NCBI RefSeq assembly: GCF_004681965.1
Contig: NZ_SMLL01000001.1
Span: 806,001-870,000, forward strand
Direction of reading: 5' to 3'
DNA: 64,000 nt
From: Ramlibacter rhizophilus
Lineage (GTDB): Bacteria > Pseudomonadota > Gammaproteobacteria > Burkholderiales > Burkholderiaceae_C
In this document: in pieces, positions 1-10,912 of the stretch
Numbering within the stretch: the stretch's first letter is position 1
Layout: each line of letters opens with the position of its first letter
Program-made: the position numbers and the translations under genes
The notes under the pieces: generated by a model
What the model saw: only the letters and a program-made list of their open reading frames with translations
Told to the model about the DNA's origin: nothing
Database searches by the model: none

Positions 1-1049
1 TCGTCACCGCCGGATGCGTTCGTGGCGGGCATGCCGCCCGTCGCGCGCGGGGCTGGCGCCGCGGGATCGGCCTTGCGGTCGGCGCGACCTGCGCCATCCG
101 AGCGGCCATGGGCGGCGGGCGCGGCCTGGGAGCTTACGGGCCTTGGCGTCCGCGACAGCGGGTCGAGCAGATCGATCGGACCGTGCAGCGGAACCAGCAG
201 GGCACCCCGGGGCAGGGTCATCAGCTGACCGTGCGCGCCGCACTGGCCGGCTTGCCGGCGCAAGGCCGCGACGCGGGCGCGCATCGCGACCGCGACATCG
301 TTGCGGCAAAGTTCTTCCGCGTCGGCGTCGGGCTGCTCCTCCCGCTGTACCTCGATCTCTTCGGCATGTGCGGGGCCGAAGCAAAGCTGCTCCGATCGCA
401 GGAAGCTCTCCGGGCCGTGGGCGTGCCATTCGGCCGCCAGGGCGTCCGCGTACAGGTCGGGCGCGTGACCGATGGTCAGGCGAGGCGCTTCCGCTCCGCA
501 TCGCATCCGGAAGGCCCGCACACAGGCGCGGACGTGGTTCACGAAGTCGTCCCCGGTCAGCGCCGTGTGGGATAGCCCGACCGCGCAGCTGCTCTCCAGG
601 ATCACGGCGCGACAGCTCGCGAAGCCCATGCTGTAGAGGCCGTCGAGGCGCTCGCTTCGCCTGGCGATGACCAGCCCTTTGTCCATGTTGGCCAGCCGCG
701 CCCGCGCATACCTGAGCTGGGCGCCCACGCGCACCTCGACAAGGGGCGGATCGGTCGCCAGCACCGAGAGGGCGGCTGCGTCCGCCCGTGCGGCGCCTGG
801 CCGGCCTTCAGGCGGCGACCGCCGGGGCGCATGGCGCGCCCGCAGCGGATCGGACTGCGGACCGGCACCAGTCTGCACGTCACGCAGGCGCAGGGCTTTC
901 CCGTCGTCCTGCGGAAGCGGCGTGGGGCGCACCCGCGCGCTCCCGGCCGCCGGGTGCGAGCCCAGGGGCGGCGTGGGCCGATGCGTGGGGGGTAAGGCAA
1001 TGTCGTCGCCTTCCCGAGCTCGCTTCTTGTTGGGTGGGATGCGTTCCAT
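1..1049 (-). CDS. Partial protein with CheD/CNF-like Cys-His core, possible effector
   Basis: The frame opens at an ATG at 1049, with GGAGG 6 nt upstream, and runs off the left edge without a stop, so 349 residues are seen and the C-terminus is missing. Residues 1-110 and about 297-349 are rich in Pro, Ala and Arg and look disordered. Residues 8-12 (KKRAR) could be a nuclear localisation signal. The middle holds LYSMGFASC with Ser140 and Cys146, then VGLSHTAL with His161. CheD glutamine deamidases have a Thr six residues before the catalytic Cys and a His about 17 residues after it, and the CNF1 and BLF1 toxins share that fold. I infer a Cys-His deamidase or hydrolase, possibly secreted. No chemotaxis gene is nearby. 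The gene is divergent from def across 131 bp. The family is not recognised as a whole. Confidence 0.7.
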   Translation of the reverse strand, partial: MERIPPNKKRAREGDDIALPPTHRPTPPLGSHPAAGSARVRPTPLPQDDGKALRLRDVQTGAGPQSDPLRARHAPRRSPPEGRPGAARADAAALSVLATDPPLVEVRVGAQLRYARARLANMDKGLVIARRSERLDGLYSMGFASCRAVILESSCAVGLSHTALTGDDFVNHVRACVRAFRMRCGAEAPRLTIGHAPDLYADALAAEWHAHGPESFLRSEQLCFGPAHAEEIEVQREEQPDADAEELCRNDVAVAMRARVAALRRQAGQCGAHGQLMTLPRGALLVPLHGPIDLLDPLSRTPRPVSSQAAPAAHGRSDGAGRADRKADPAAPAPRATGGMPATNASGGD

Positions 1050-1180
1050 ATACAGCCTCCGTAGGGGGTGAAGGCCGCGGATGCTGCCAGGGTCGGCGGG
1101 ACATTCCTGTCATAACGCCTGATAAGGTGGGGCTCGCTCGATCCGCAGAGCGCCGGGCGGGCCATGCCACACTGGCGGCC

Positions 1181-1720
1181 ATGACCGTCCACGCCATCCT
1201 CAAGATGGGCGATGCGCGCCTGCTGCGCGTGTCCCGCCCCGTCGAAGCCTTCGACACCCCCGAGCTGCACGCCCTGGTGCGCGACATGTTCGACACCATG
1301 GCCGCCGCCAACGGTGCGGGCTTGGCCGCCCCCCAGATCGGCGTGGACCTGCAGCTGGTCATCTTCGGCAGCGATGCCCCCAACCCCCGCTACCCCGACG
1401 CACCCCTGGTGCCCCGGACGGTGCTGCTCAACCCGGTGATCACGCCGCTGGGCGAGGAGGAAGAGGAGGGCTGGGAGGGGTGCCTGTCGGTGCCGGGCCT
1501 GCGCGGCGTGGTGCCGCGATGGCGGCGCATCCGCTACACCGGCGTCGATCCGCAGGGCCGGCCGATCGAGCGCGAGGTCGAAGGCTTTCATGCGCGGGTG
1601 GTGCAGCACGAGTGCGACCACCTGCAGGGCGTGCTCTACCCGATGCGGGTGCGGGACTTCTCCCGGTTCGGGTTCACCGAGGTGCTGTTTCCAGGGCTGG
1701 TCGCGGTCGAGGACGACTGA
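1181..1720 (+). CDS. def: Peptide deformylase
   Basis: This cytoplasmic metalloenzyme removes the formyl group from the initiator methionine of new proteins. All three family motifs are present in the 179 residues: GLAAPQIG at 47-54, EGCLSVPG near 103-110 with the metal-binding Cys, and QHECDHLQG near 147-155 with the two metal-binding His and the catalytic Glu. The length is normal. The ATG at 1181 is chosen because it gives the family N-terminus; no Shine-Dalgarno precedes it. The gene stands alone rather than beside fmt, so it may be a second deformylase. It lies between two genes of unknown function. Confidence 0.96.
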   Translation: MTVHAILKMGDARLLRVSRPVEAFDTPELHALVRDMFDTMAAANGAGLAAPQIGVDLQLVIFGSDAPNPRYPDAPLVPRTVLLNPVITPLGEEEEEGWEGCLSVPGLRGVVPRWRRIRYTGVDPQGRPIEREVEGFHARVVQHECDHLQGVLYPMRVRDFSRFGFTEVLFPGLVAVEDD

Positions 1721-1744
1721 CCGGCCCTCCCGGGCGTCAGACTA

Positions 1745-1772
1745 GGAACAGCTCTGCCGTGGGTGCCACATA
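1745..1772 (+). promoter_or_regulatory. Candidate hrp box (HrpL-type ECF sigma promoter)
   Basis: The sequence reads GGAACA, 15 nt, CCACATA. The hrp box recognised by HrpL in Pseudomonas and in some Herbaspirillum is GGAACC, 15-16 nt, CCACNNA, so only the sixth base differs. It lies 45 bp before the ATG of the 1818-3278 gene and on the same strand. Ten matched fixed bases with two allowed spacings would arise by chance about 0.25 times in a window this size on both strands, assuming equal base use, so position adds most of the support. Confidence 0.5.
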
Positions 1773-1817
1773 CACCCCGGCCGTCCCGCGCCGCGGAAGG
1801 CCTCACCAGGAGCCTCC

Positions 1818-3278
1818 ATGCAGCCGACCTCGCATCATTCACCCCGTCCCTCCTTCGATGCCTCGCCGCGGCCCGATCGCAAGGCCGTCGTCGACAAAGC
1901 CTCCTCCCACACCGTCGGCCAGCTGGCCGACGCCTTGCGCGCGCAGGGCGTGCCGCAGGACTGGGAGCTGCGCCTGAGGCGGGACGACGTGCTGGTGGCG
2001 CGCGCCCCCGCGCATGCGGACCTGCTTGGTGGGGACGCGCCGCTGAAGCTGGCGGAACGGTTCGTGCGGGTCATCCAGCTGGTCGCCGAACGCGCGCCAA
2101 AGGACCTGAGCGCGGGGGCCGAGCTTGACCTGGTGCTTGGCGATCCAGGCGCCGCGCGGCGGCCGTTGCGGATGGCGGACCTCGATGCCGTTGCGGCGCT
2201 CGCGCCTGATGGTCCCGAGATGGGATACGACGGCAAGCACGCGCCCAGGGAACACCCGCTCGCTCGGCGCCTGGCGGCCATGGCCGCGGTGCTGAAGGAC
2301 AAACCAGCCCACCCCCTGAGCCTGGACAAGGTTGGCCGGAAAGGGTCGGACGACGTCACGGGCTTCCTCACCCCCTGGTACGGCGCTGCGGCGACTTTGG
2401 GCCGAGCCTGCGCGGACGATTCGGCGGGACAGCCGCCGCTGACACCCGAAGCGATGCGCGAGGCCTTTCCGCTGAACCAGCGAAGCTCCCTGCTCGCGGC
2501 GCTCCACGTCAGCCTGGTCGAGGCGCCGCAATGGATGGCACACCCCGACGAGACCCGTGTAAAAGCTGCGCAGGCGCAGGTCGCGGCGGACCCGATGTTC
2601 CTCGCTACCCAGCGCTGGATGTTTCATCTTGCGCGCGCCTTCGGTCCGGAGGAATTCATGCCACCGCCGCAGCAGGAGCGCGCCCGGGCGATTGCCGGTG
2701 TCGTGGCGGCTTGGGCGAGGCCCTCGGACTGGCGGACGCTGTCCGACGAGCGGCGGGGAGCGCAGCTGCGAGACCTGGCACTGGACCTGGCCGAGTGCGA
2801 CAAGCTCGATGTCGGCCGCATGCGATGGGAACTGGTCAACCGACCGGGTGGCCCGCTGGTTTCCCAACCCGGCTCGGATTCCGCCATCCAACTGAATACC
2901 GGCTGGGCCCATCTGGACGACGAGGCCGCCTGCGTGGCCGAGTTGCTCCTGGCCCATCAGGGACAGTACCAGCTCAACTTGATGAAGGACCTGATGTCCG
3001 GCGTGCTCGGGCCGAAAGAGGCCGAGTACGAGATGGCGCGGGTCTTCGTCGCGACCGGCGCACTCGGCTCGCTGCGGCCCGATGAAGTGGCGGACCTGAA
3101 CGGCATTACCTTCGGAGAGGCTCAGGAGTGGCTCCAGGCGTTCCCATCAGTGGTGCACGCCCTGGCAAGCACGCGGGCGGTGCTGTCGGCCGTGTCCGAG
3201 CGGGAGCGCGCGCCGGACGCGGAGCCCGACGCTGATCCTCAGCCCGCCAGCGCCTCCAGCAGCTCCGTCTCGATCTGA
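1818..3278 (+). CDS. Unrecognised protein, candidate type III effector
   Basis: The 486-residue product matches no family I recognise. The ATG at 1818 has AGGAG 5 nt upstream. The first 13 residues hold no acidic residue, are rich in Ser, Pro and His, and have Pro at position 3, as in Pseudomonas type III secretion signals. There is no Sec signal peptide or membrane segment. The body is mostly predicted helix, with Trp-rich patches near 225-290. The C-terminus is an Asp/Pro/Ser tail. A candidate hrp box lies 45 bp upstream. The last 40 bp overlap the end of convergent glnD, so the Ser-rich tail is encoded by the antisense of glnD codons. Secretion and effector function are inferred from the N-terminus and the promoter only. 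Confidence 0.8.
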   Translation: MQPTSHHSPRPSFDASPRPDRKAVVDKASSHTVGQLADALRAQGVPQDWELRLRRDDVLVARAPAHADLLGGDAPLKLAERFVRVIQLVAERAPKDLSAGAELDLVLGDPGAARRPLRMADLDAVAALAPDGPEMGYDGKHAPREHPLARRLAAMAAVLKDKPAHPLSLDKVGRKGSDDVTGFLTPWYGAAATLGRACADDSAGQPPLTPEAMREAFPLNQRSSLLAALHVSLVEAPQWMAHPDETRVKAAQAQVAADPMFLATQRWMFHLARAFGPEEFMPPPQQERARAIAGVVAAWARPSDWRTLSDERRGAQLRDLALDLAECDKLDVGRMRWELVNRPGGPLVSQPGSDSAIQLNTGWAHLDDEAACVAELLLAHQGQYQLNLMKDLMSGVLGPKEAEYEMARVFVATGALGSLRPDEVADLNGITFGEAQEWLQAFPSVVHALASTRAVLSAVSERERAPDAEPDADPQPASASSSSVSI

Positions 3279-5884
3279 ATCTGCCTCTTGTTCTGCTGCA
3301 GCTCCGCGCCGTCGATGAGGAAGGTGTCCTCCACCCGCTCCCCCAGCGTGGAGACCTTGGCCAGTTGCAGGTTGATGTGGTGGCGCGCCAGCACGCGCGC
3401 GATGGAGTACAGCAGGCCGACCCGGTCGCTGGCCGACACCGTGAGCAGCCAGCGCTGGGCCTTCTCGTCGGGCGCCAGGCTCACCCGCGGCGCCACCGGG
3501 AAGCTCCTGACGCGGCGCGACACCCGGCCCCGCCCCGGCGTGGGCAGCGGCCCGGCGCGCTCCAGCGTCTCCTGCAGCTGGGACTGCACCATGTGGATCA
3601 ATTCGCGGTTGTGTTCGGGCAGCGTGGCGCTCACCACCTGGAAGGTGTCCAGCGCGCGCTGGTCGCGCGTGGTGTGGATGCGCGCGTCCAGGATGCTGAA
3701 GCCGGCCTGGTCGAAATAGCCGCAGATGCGCGCGAACAGGTCGGGCTGGTCCGGCGTGTACACCATGACCTGCAAGCCCTCGCCGGCGGGTGAGAGGCGG
3801 GCGCGCACCAGCGTGCCGCCGCCTTGCGCGCGCCCGTCGCCGTCCAGCCCCGCAAGGTGGCGCGAGACGTGGCGCGTGTGCCAGGCGATCTCGTTCGCGT
3901 CATGGCGCATGAAGTAGCCCACGTCCAGTGTCTCCCAGAGCCGCCGGTGGGCATCGTGGGGCAGGGCGTGCAGGCCCAGCTGCACCAGCGCTTCGCGCTT
4001 GCGCGCTTCCACGTCGGCGTGGGGGTCGGCCGCATGACCGCCGAGCACGCGCAGGGTGGCGCGGTACAGGTCCTCCAGCAGCTTGCCTTTCCAGGCGTTC
4101 CAGACCTTGGGGCTGGTGCCGCGGATGTCCGCCACGGTGAGCAGGTACAGGGCCGTGAGGTGGCGCTCGTCGCCCACGCGGCGGGCGAAGCCGGCGATCA
4201 CGTCGGGGTCGCCCAGGTCCTCCTTCTGCGCGACGCGGCTCATGGTCAGGTGCTCGCGCACGAGGAACTCGACGAGCTGCGCGTCCTGGGCGGGGATGTC
4301 GTGCTGGCGGCAGAAGGTACGCACCTCGGAGCCACCCAGCTGGGAGTGGTCGCCGCCCCGGCCCTTGGCGATGTCGTGGAACAGGGCCGCGATGTAGAGG
4401 ATCCAGGGCTTGTCCCAGCCGCCGGCCAGCTGCGAGCAGAAGGGGTACTCGTGCGCGTGCTCGGGCATGAAGAAGCGGCGCACGTTGCGCAGCACCATGA
4501 GGATGTGCTGGTCCACGGTGTAGACGTGGAACAGGTCGTGCTGCATCTGCCCCACGATGCGCCGGAACACCCACAGGTAGCGTCCCAGCACCGAGGTCTG
4601 GTTCATGAGGCGCATGGCGTGCGTGATGCCCTGCGGCTGCATGAGGATGGCGCGGAAGGTGGCCCGGTTGGCCGGGTCGCGGCGGAAGCTCGCGTCCATC
4701 TGCTGGCGCGCGTTGTAGAGGGCGCGCAGCGTCCGCGCCGACAGGCCCTGCGCACCCACCGTCGTCTGGTACAGCAGGAAGGTCTCCAGGATGGCTTCGG
4801 GGTGGCGCTGGTACAGGTCGTCCGTTGCCACGTCGATCATGCCGTTGCGCATGGCAAAGCGCTCGTTGATCGGCACCGGCTCCACCTCGCGGCCGGAGAG
4901 GCGCTCCTCGATGTTCAGCAGCAGCACCTGATTGAGCTGGCTCACCGCCTTGGCCGCCCAGTAGAAGCGCCGCATCAGGGCTTCACTCGCGCGCTGGATC
5001 AGCCGCCCGTTGTCCGCGCTGCGGCTGCGATAGCCGAAGGACTCCGCCACGGCGGTCTGCAGGTCGAACACGAGGCGGTCCTCGCGGCGGCCGGCCAGCA
5101 GATGCAGGCGGGCGCGGATCTGGCTCAGCAGGGCCTCATTCAGCCGGATCTGCCTGACCTCCAACGGCGTGGCCAGGCCCTTGCGGGCGAGTTCCTCCCA
5201 GCTGCTTCCGAGGCCCGCGGCATTCGCCACCCACAGGATCACCTGCAGGTCACGCAGGCCGCCGGGGGACTCCTTGCAGTTCGGCTCCAGGGAATAGGGC
5301 GTGTTCTCGTAGCGGTTGTGGCGTTGGCGCATCTCCAGCGTCTTGGCGACGAAGAAGGCCTGCGGGTCCAGGTTGCCGCGAAAGCGTTGGCGGAATTCGT
5401 CGAACAGCGCCGCATCGCCGGCGATGGCCCGCGCCTCGAGCAGGGAGGTCTGCACGGTGACATCGGCCGCGGCCTGCGCCACGCATTCGGCCACGGTGCG
5501 CACGCTGGAGCCGATCTCCAGGCCGATGTCCCAGCACTGGCCAATGAAACGCTCGATGCGGCCTGTGAGCTCCGCGTCGCCGTCCACGGCCACGCCGTCG
5601 GGCAGGAGCAGCAGGACATCGACGTCCGAGTGCGGGAACAGCTCGCCGCGCCCGTAGCCGCCGACGGCCACCAGCGCGAAGGAGGCGGGCATGTCCGCGG
5701 CGGTCCACAGCTGCCGCAGCACCGCGTCGGTTTCGCGCGCCAGGCCGCGCAGCACGGCGCGGATGCCCCGGCTGGAGCCGCCCGCTTCGCGCAGCGGCGC
5801 CAGCAGCGCCGCCTTGCGTGCGCGCCAGTCGGCCCGCAGCGCGGCTACGTCGCCCGCCATCGGTGCGGCCAGCGCCTCGCTCAT
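3239..5884 (-). CDS. glnD: Bifunctional uridylyltransferase/uridylyl-removing enzyme GlnD
   Basis: GlnD is the cytoplasmic nitrogen sensor that adds UMP to PII proteins when glutamine is low and removes it when glutamine is high. The 881 residues have the full domain order. A nucleotidyltransferase domain carries [15 protein letters not shown] at 75-89. A GlnD PII-UTase region follows, then an HD domain with [12 protein letters not shown], then two C-terminal ACT domains. The ATG at 5884 gives the standard start; the frame is open further upstream but there it only reads antisense-like sequence in map. The gene follows map by 11 bp, so the two are probably co-transcribed. Its end overlaps the convergent 1818-3278 gene by 40 bp. 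Confidence 0.97.
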   Translation of the reverse strand: MSEALAAPMAGDVAALRADWRARKAALLAPLREAGGSSRGIRAVLRGLARETDAVLRQLWTAADMPASFALVAVGGYGRGELFPHSDVDVLLLLPDGVAVDGDAELTGRIERFIGQCWDIGLEIGSSVRTVAECVAQAAADVTVQTSLLEARAIAGDAALFDEFRQRFRGNLDPQAFFVAKTLEMRQRHNRYENTPYSLEPNCKESPGGLRDLQVILWVANAAGLGSSWEELARKGLATPLEVRQIRLNEALLSQIRARLHLLAGRREDRLVFDLQTAVAESFGYRSRSADNGRLIQRASEALMRRFYWAAKAVSQLNQVLLLNIEERLSGREVEPVPINERFAMRNGMIDVATDDLYQRHPEAILETFLLYQTTVGAQGLSARTLRALYNARQQMDASFRRDPANRATFRAILMQPQGITHAMRLMNQTSVLGRYLWVFRRIVGQMQHDLFHVYTVDQHILMVLRNVRRFFMPEHAHEYPFCSQLAGGWDKPWILYIAALFHDIAKGRGGDHSQLGGSEVRTFCRQHDIPAQDAQLVEFLVREHLTMSRVAQKEDLGDPDVIAGFARRVGDERHLTALYLLTVADIRGTSPKVWNAWKGKLLEDLYRATLRVLGGHAADPHADVEARKREALVQLGLHALPHDAHRRLWETLDVGYFMRHDANEIAWHTRHVSRHLAGLDGDGRAQGGGTLVRARLSPAGEGLQVMVYTPDQPDLFARICGYFDQAGFSILDARIHTTRDQRALDTFQVVSATLPEHNRELIHMVQSQLQETLERAGPLPTPGRGRVSRRVRSFPVAPRVSLAPDEKAQRWLLTVSASDRVGLLYSIARVLARHHINLQLAKVSTLGERVEDTFLIDGAELQQNKRQIQIETELLEALAG

Positions 5885-5895
5885 GGCCGGGTCAC

Positions 5896-6702
5896 TCAGG
5901 CGGCATTGACGAAGGCGGGAGGCGGCGGGCTGCCCGCCGAGAGGGTGAGCACCTCGTAGCCCGATTCCGTCACCAGCACCGTGTGTTCCCACTGCGCGGA
6001 CAGCGAATGGTCCTTGGTCACGATGGTCCAGCCGTCGTTGCCCAGCTCCTTCACCTCGCGCCGCCCGAGGTTGACCATGGGCTCGATGGTGAAGGTCATG
6101 CCGGGCTTGAGTTCCTCCAGCGTGCCCGGCTTGCCGTAGTGCAGCACCTGCGGCTCTTCGTGGAAGTTGCGGCCGATGCCGTGGCCGCAGAACTCCCGCA
6201 CCACCGAGAAACCCTGGCCCTCGGCGAACTGCTGGATCGCGTGGCCGATGTCGCCCAGGCGCACGCCGGGCTTGACCCGCACGATGCCCTGCCACATGGC
6301 CTCATAGGTGAGCTGCACCAGGCGGCGGGCGGCGATGGAGGCCTCGCCGACGATGAACATGCGGCTGGTGTCGCCGTACCAGCCGTCCTTGATGACCGTG
6401 ACGTCCACGTTGACGATGTCGCCCTTCTTGAGCGGCTTGTCGTTGGGGATGCCGTGGCACACCACGTGGTTGACCGAGGTGCACAGCGACGCCGGGTAGG
6501 GCGGGTAGCCGGCGGGCTGGTAACCCAGCGTGGCCGAGGTGGAGCCCTGCTTCTTCATGCACTCGGCCGCGAGGCGGTCGATCTCGCGCGTGGTGATGCC
6601 CGGCTTGATGAAGGGGGTGAGGTAGTCGAGCACCTCCGCGGCCAGCCGCCCGGCGGTGCGCATGCCCTGGACGCCCTCGGCGTCCTTGTACGTGATGCTC
6701 AT
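5896..6702 (-). CDS. map: Type I methionine aminopeptidase
   Basis: This enzyme removes the initiator methionine from nascent proteins after deformylation. The 268 residues carry the dinuclear metal site: [17 protein letters not shown] with two Asp, [13 protein letters not shown] with His and Glu, TIEPMVN with Glu, and the late Glu in QWEHTVLV. The C-terminus ends in a short Pro/Ala tail. The gene leads glnD on the same strand, 11 bp apart, the usual order in Burkholderiales. No Shine-Dalgarno is present; instead GATAAT lies 8 nt before the ATG, which suggests a leaderless message. Confidence 0.97.
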   Translation of the reverse strand: MSITYKDAEGVQGMRTAGRLAAEVLDYLTPFIKPGITTREIDRLAAECMKKQGSTSATLGYQPAGYPPYPASLCTSVNHVVCHGIPNDKPLKKGDIVNVDVTVIKDGWYGDTSRMFIVGEASIAARRLVQLTYEAMWQGIVRVKPGVRLGDIGHAIQQFAEGQGFSVVREFCGHGIGRNFHEEPQVLHYGKPGTLEELKPGMTFTIEPMVNLGRREVKELGNDGWTIVTKDHSLSAQWEHTVLVTESGYEVLTLSAGSPPPPAFVNAA

Positions 6703-6710
6703 GGGCGCGG

Positions 6711-6716
6711 ATTATC
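6711..6716 (-). promoter_or_regulatory. -10-like box 8 nt before map start (leaderless type)
   Basis: On the minus strand the sequence is GGGATAATCCGCGCCC followed directly by the map ATG. GATAAT resembles a sigma70 -10 element, and the start codon sits where the first transcribed base would be expected. There is no Shine-Dalgarno. The same arrangement occurs before the short minus-strand ORF that starts at 14656. Confidence 0.45.
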
Positions 6717-6751
6717 CCAGAGGCCCCATTCCGCACGGGAGGAGGGGCTGT

Positions 6752-6774
6752 GCGGCCCGGTAAAATCGGGCCGC
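6752..6774 (+). promoter_or_regulatory. Perfect dyad enclosing a -10-like TAAAAT upstream of purL
   Basis: The arms GCGGCCCG (6752-6759) and CGGGCCGC (6767-6774) are perfect inverse complements and enclose GTAAAAT. The central TAAAAT could be a -10 element for purL, whose start is 64 bp downstream; no clear -35 is visible. A repressor bound to the dyad would block such a promoter. The site lies in the 135-bp gap between divergent map and purL. Confidence 0.35.
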
Positions 6775-6837
6775 CCGCGCAGCCGGTCCCAGTCAGCGAC
6801 CGGGCATCGCGCACCCCCTTCCACACCAGGCCAGGAC

Positions 6838-9800
6838 GTGAGCTTGCACATCACCGAGTTCGAGGGCGCGAGCGCCCTCAGCGATTTCCGCATCCAGCAA
6901 CTGCTGCCGCGCCTGCAGGCGGTGAACGATCGCATCACCCACGTGTCAGCGCGCTTCGTCCACCTCGCGGCCTGGGACCGCGCCCCCGACGAGGCGCAGG
7001 ACGAGCGCCTGTCCGCCCTGCTGACCTATGGCGAGCCGGCCGGGGATGCGGCCGGCGAACGCTTCGTGGTCACGCCGCGCCTGGGCACCGTCTCGCCCTG
7101 GGCGTCCAAGGCAACCGACATCGCGCACAACTGCGGCATCGAGGTGCGCCGCATCGAGCGCGTGCTCGAGTACCGCGTCGCGCTCAAGCCGGCGCTGCTG
7201 GGCCTGGGCAAGTCCGCCTGGGAGCCGGCGCAGCGCGAGGCCGTGGCCGCACTGCTGCACGACCGCATGACCGAATCGGTGCTCGCCGATCGCGCCGGCG
7301 CGCATCGCCTCTTCACCGAGTTGGCGCCGCAGCCCATGGCGCACGTGGACGTGCTGGGCGGCGGCCGCGCGGCGCTGGAGCAGGCCAACCGGCAGTTCGG
7401 CCTGGCCCTGGCCGAGGACGAGATCGACTACCTGCTGGAGGCCTTCCGCGGCCTGGGGCGCAACCCCAGCGATGTGGAGCTCATGATGTTCGCCCAGGCC
7501 AACAGCGAACACTGCCGCCACAAGATCTTCAACGCGCAGTTCACCCTGGACGGCGTGCCGCAGGAGAAAAGCCTCTTCGGCATGATCCGCCACACCCACC
7601 AGCAGGCGCCGCAGCACACGGTGGTGGCCTACTCGGACAACGCGGCGGTGATGGAGGGCCACGCCGTCGAGCGCTTCGCCCCGGCCGACGCCGGCCCCGC
7701 ACCCTACGTGCGCCGGCCGGCCACCCACCACGTGCTGATGAAGGTGGAAACGCACAACCATCCCACCGCCATCTCGCCCTTCCCGGGCGCGTCCACCGGC
7801 GCGGGCGGCGAGATCCGCGACGAAGGCGCCACCGGCCGCGGCGCGCGGCCCAAGGCGGGCTTGGCGGGCTTTTCCGTCTCGCGCCTGTGGGACAGCCCCA
7901 ACGGCCGCCCGGCGCACATCGCCAGCCCGCTGCAGATCATGACCGAGGGCCCGCTGGGCGGCGCGGCCTTCAACAACGAGTTCGGCCGGCCCAACCTGGG
8001 CGGCTACTTCCGCGAGTACGAGCAGACCGTGGACGGCGTGGTGCGCGGCTACCACAAGCCCATCATGATCGCGGGCGGCCTGGGCAGCATCGACGCCGGC
8101 CTCACGCACAAGATCCCGTTCCCGGCCGGCACGCTGCTGGTGCAGCTGGGCGGCCCGGGCATGCGCATCGGCATGGGCGGGGGCGCGGCCAGCTCCATGG
8201 CCAGCGGCGCCAACAGCGCCGAGCTGGACTTCGACTCCGTGCAGCGCGGCAACCCGGAGATCGAGCGCCGGGCCCAGGAGGTGATCAACCACTGCTGGAT
8301 GCTGGGCGAGGCCAACCCCATCCTGGCCATCCACGATGTCGGTGCGGGCGGGCTGTCCAACGCCTTCCCCGAGCTGACCCACGACGCCGGCCGCGGCGCG
8401 CGCTTCGACCTGTCGCGCGTGCCGCTGGAGGAATCGGGGCTCGCTCCGAAGGAGATCTGGTGCAACGAGAGCCAGGAGCGCTACGTGCTGGCCATCGCGC
8501 CGCAGTCGCTGGAGCAGTTCCGCGGCTTCTGTGAGCGCGAGCGGTGCCCCTTCGCAGTGGTGGGGGTGGCGACCGAGGAGCGGGAGCTGGTGGTGGGAGA
8601 GGGCGTGCTGGGTGGGCGGGAAGGGCTTCGACAGGCTCAGCCCGAACGGGTTTCTTCTTCCGTTCCGCCGGCCTCCGTTCGCCCTGAGCCTGTCGAAGGG
8701 TCTGCCGCCCCCGCCGTCCACATGCCCATGGACGTCCTTCTCGGCAAACCCCCTCGCATGCACCGCGACGTGCAGTCGATCCGCCGCACGCCCCGGCCCC
8801 TGGACCTCACGGGCGTGGACCTGCAGGACGCCGCGATCAAGGTCCTGTCGCATCCCACCGTCGCCTCCAAGCGCTTCCTGGTCACCATCGGCGACCGCAC
8901 CGTGGGCGGCCTCACGCACCGCGACCAGATGGTCGGCCCCTGGCAGGTGCCGGTGGCCGACTGCGCCGTCACGCTGGCCGACTTCCAGGGTTTCGCCGGC
9001 GAGGCCATGAGCATGGGCGAGCGCACGCCCATCGCCGCGATCGACGCGCCGGCCTCGGGCCGCATGGCCGTGGCCGAAGCCATTACCAACCTGCTGGCCG
9101 CGCCCATCGAGCTGTCCCGCGTCAAGTTGTCGGCCAACTGGATGGCCGCCTGCGGCGAGCCCGGTGAAGACGCCGCCCTGTACGAGACCGTCCGCGCCGT
9201 CGGCATGGAGCTGTGCCCGGCCCTGGGCATTTCCATTCCCGTGGGCAAGGACAGTCTGTCCATGCGCATGCAGTGGCAGGCCGACGGCCAGGCCCGCCAG
9301 GTCACCTCGCCGGTGAGCCTGGTCATCACCGCCTTCGCTTCGCTGGCGGACGTGCGCGGCACGCTCACCCCGCAGTTGGACGCCACGCAGGAGTCCACGC
9401 TGGTCCTGGTGGATCTGGGCAAGGGCCGCATGCGCATGGGTGCCAGCGTGCTGGCCCAGGCGCTGGAGCAGGAAGGCGGCGAGGTCCCTGACCTGGACGA
9501 GGCGCAGGACCTCGTGAACCTGGTGGCCGCCATCAACGAGCTGCGCACGCAGGGGCGCCTGCTGGCCTACCACGACCGCAGCGACGGCGGCCTCTTCGCC
9601 GCCGCCTGCGAGATGGCCTTTGCCGGCCACGTGGGCGTGAGCCTGAACGTGGACCTGCTGGTCACCGAGGGCGACGGCATCCAGGACAGCCGCGCCGAGT
9701 ACGGCGACGCGAAGAACTGGTCCGCCCAGGTCAGCGCGCGCCGGCAGGAGCTCACGCTGCGCGCCCTGTTCAACGAGGAACTGGGGGTGCTGCTGCAGGT

Positions 9801-10905
9801 GCCCACCGCCGAACGCAACGAGGTCATGCAGGTGCTGCGCCGCCATGGCCTGTCGCGCCACAGCCATTACGTGGGCATGACCCGCCCGGCGTCCTCGACC
9901 ATCGACGTGGGCAAGGGCGAGCTGCAGGTCTGGCGCGACACCAAGGCCGTGTTCACGGCGAAGCTCGCGGACCTGCACCAGGTCTGGGACAGCGTGAGCT
10001 GGAAGATCTGCCGGCAGCGGGACAACCCCGTTTGCGCCGACGCCGAGCATGCCGCCGCCGGCGACCCCGCCGACCCGGGCCTGCAGTGGGCGCCGTCCTT
10101 CGATGCGCAGCTCGACCCGGCCGCGCCCTTCCTGAACCTCGCACGCCCGCGCGTGGCCATCCTGCGCGAGCAGGGCGTCAACTCGCACGTGGAGATGGCC
10201 TACTGCTTCGACAGCGCCGGCTTCGAGGCGGTGGACGTGCACATGAGCGACCTGCAGGCCGGCCGCGTGAGCCTGCGGGACTTCAAGGGTTTCGTCGCCT
10301 GCGGCGGCTTCAGCTACGGCGACACGCTGGGCGCGGGCGTGGGCTGGGCGCGCAGCATCACCTTCAACCCCGCGCTGGCGGACGGCTTCGGGCAGTTCTT
10401 CGCCCGCCCGGACACCTTCGCCCTGGGCGTGTGCAACGGCTGCCAGATGATGGCCGAGCTGGCCGACATCATCCCGGGAGCCGAGGCGTGGCCGCGTTTC
10501 ACCACCAACCTCAGTGAGCGCTATGAGGCGCGCCTGGCCCAGGTGGAGGTGCTGGACTCACCCAGCCTCTTCTTCGCCGGCATGGCCGGCAGCCGCCTGC
10601 CCATCGTGGTGGCGCACGGCGAGGGCTATGCCAACTTCGCGCGCCGGGGCGATGCGCAGCGCGTGGTCGCAGCCATGCGCTACACCGACCACCACGGCCA
10701 GCCCACCGAGGCCTATCCGCTCAACCCCAACGGCAGCCCGGGCGGCCTCACGGCGGTCACCACCGCCGACGGCCGCTTCACGGCCATGATGCCGCACGCC
10801 GAGCGGGGCTTCCGCAACATCCAGCTCAGCTGGTCCATGGGCGACCGGAACGCCGCCAGCCCCTGGCTGCGGATGTGGCGCAACGCGCGGAAGTGGGTGG
10901 CTTAG
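6838..10905 (+). CDS. purL: Phosphoribosylformylglycinamidine synthase
   Basis: PurL makes FGAM from FGAR, glutamine and ATP in purine synthesis, as one large cytoplasmic protein of 1355 residues. The N-terminal, AIR-synthase-like and glutaminase domains are complete. Visible motifs are [20 protein letters not shown] in the ATP-binding part and the glutaminase Cys1199 in GVCNGCQMM, with His in PHAERGFRN near the end. The GTG at 6838 is chosen because it gives [10 protein letters not shown], the family N-terminus. The protein is longer than the E. coli enzyme (about 1295), partly because residues 597-620 come from a palindromic repeat inserted in frame before [13 protein letters not shown]. 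It is transcribed alone. Confidence 0.97.
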   Translation: MSLHITEFEGASALSDFRIQQLLPRLQAVNDRITHVSARFVHLAAWDRAPDEAQDERLSALLTYGEPAGDAAGERFVVTPRLGTVSPWASKATDIAHNCGIEVRRIERVLEYRVALKPALLGLGKSAWEPAQREAVAALLHDRMTESVLADRAGAHRLFTELAPQPMAHVDVLGGGRAALEQANRQFGLALAEDEIDYLLEAFRGLGRNPSDVELMMFAQANSEHCRHKIFNAQFTLDGVPQEKSLFGMIRHTHQQAPQHTVVAYSDNAAVMEGHAVERFAPADAGPAPYVRRPATHHVLMKVETHNHPTAISPFPGASTGAGGEIRDEGATGRGARPKAGLAGFSVSRLWDSPNGRPAHIASPLQIMTEGPLGGAAFNNEFGRPNLGGYFREYEQTVDGVVRGYHKPIMIAGGLGSIDAGLTHKIPFPAGTLLVQLGGPGMRIGMGGGAASSMASGANSAELDFDSVQRGNPEIERRAQEVINHCWMLGEANPILAIHDVGAGGLSNAFPELTHDAGRGARFDLSRVPLEESGLAPKEIWCNESQERYVLAIAPQSLEQFRGFCERERCPFAVVGVATEERELVVGEGVLGGREGLRQAQPERVSSSVPPASVRPEPVEGSAAPAVHMPMDVLLGKPPRMHRDVQSIRRTPRPLDLTGVDLQDAAIKVLSHPTVASKRFLVTIGDRTVGGLTHRDQMVGPWQVPVADCAVTLADFQGFAGEAMSMGERTPIAAIDAPASGRMAVAEAITNLLAAPIELSRVKLSANWMAACGEPGEDAALYETVRAVGMELCPALGISIPVGKDSLSMRMQWQADGQARQVTSPVSLVITAFASLADVRGTLTPQLDATQESTLVLVDLGKGRMRMGASVLAQALEQEGGEVPDLDEAQDLVNLVAAINELRTQGRLLAYHDRSDGGLFAAACEMAFAGHVGVSLNVDLLVTEGDGIQDSRAEYGDAKNWSAQVSARRQELTLRALFNEELGVLLQVPTAERNEVMQVLRRHGLSRHSHYVGMTRPASSTIDVGKGELQVWRDTKAVFTAKLADLHQVWDSVSWKICRQRDNPVCADAEHAAAGDPADPGLQWAPSFDAQLDPAAPFLNLARPRVAILREQGVNSHVEMAYCFDSAGFEAVDVHMSDLQAGRVSLRDFKGFVACGGFSYGDTLGAGVGWARSITFNPALADGFGQFFARPDTFALGVCNGCQMMAELADIIPGAEAWPRFTTNLSERYEARLAQVEVLDSPSLFFAGMAGSRLPIVVAHGEGYANFARRGDAQRVVAAMRYTDHHGQPTEAYPLNPNGSPGGLTAVTTADGRFTAMMPHAERGFRNIQLSWSMGDRNAASPWLRMWRNARKWVA
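8626..8698. repeat. REP-like inverted repeat inserted in frame within purL
   Basis: The left arm (8626-8649) and right arm (8675-8698) are 24 bp each and complementary at 22 positions, with a 25-bp loop. The left arm begins CTTCGACAGGCTCAG and the right arm ends CTGAGCCTGTCGAAG. The insert keeps the purL frame and adds about 24 residues between two conserved stretches. A near-identical single arm occurs at 15477-15499. Confidence 0.85.
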
Positions 10906-10912
10906 GGCGCTG

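Noticed and set aside
1085-1112. GGAATG followed by CAGCAT before the left-edge gene as a degenerate hrp box
   Set aside because: Both conserved blocks deviate (GGAAT for GGAAC, CAGC for CCAC); too weak to claim.
2880-3000. Possible zinc-protease motif in the 1818-3278 protein ([11 protein letters not shown])
   Set aside because: It has Glu and His but not the HExxH order, so a metalloprotease cannot be claimed.
3824-5959. Long open frame antisense to glnD
   Set aside because: It follows codon positions of glnD on the other strand, a usual result of high third-position G+C; its product is low-complexity and matches nothing.
6946-10242. Very long open frame antisense to purL
   Set aside because: purL is an unmistakable gene; the antisense frame is rich in His, Gly, Ala and Arg as expected of a shadow.
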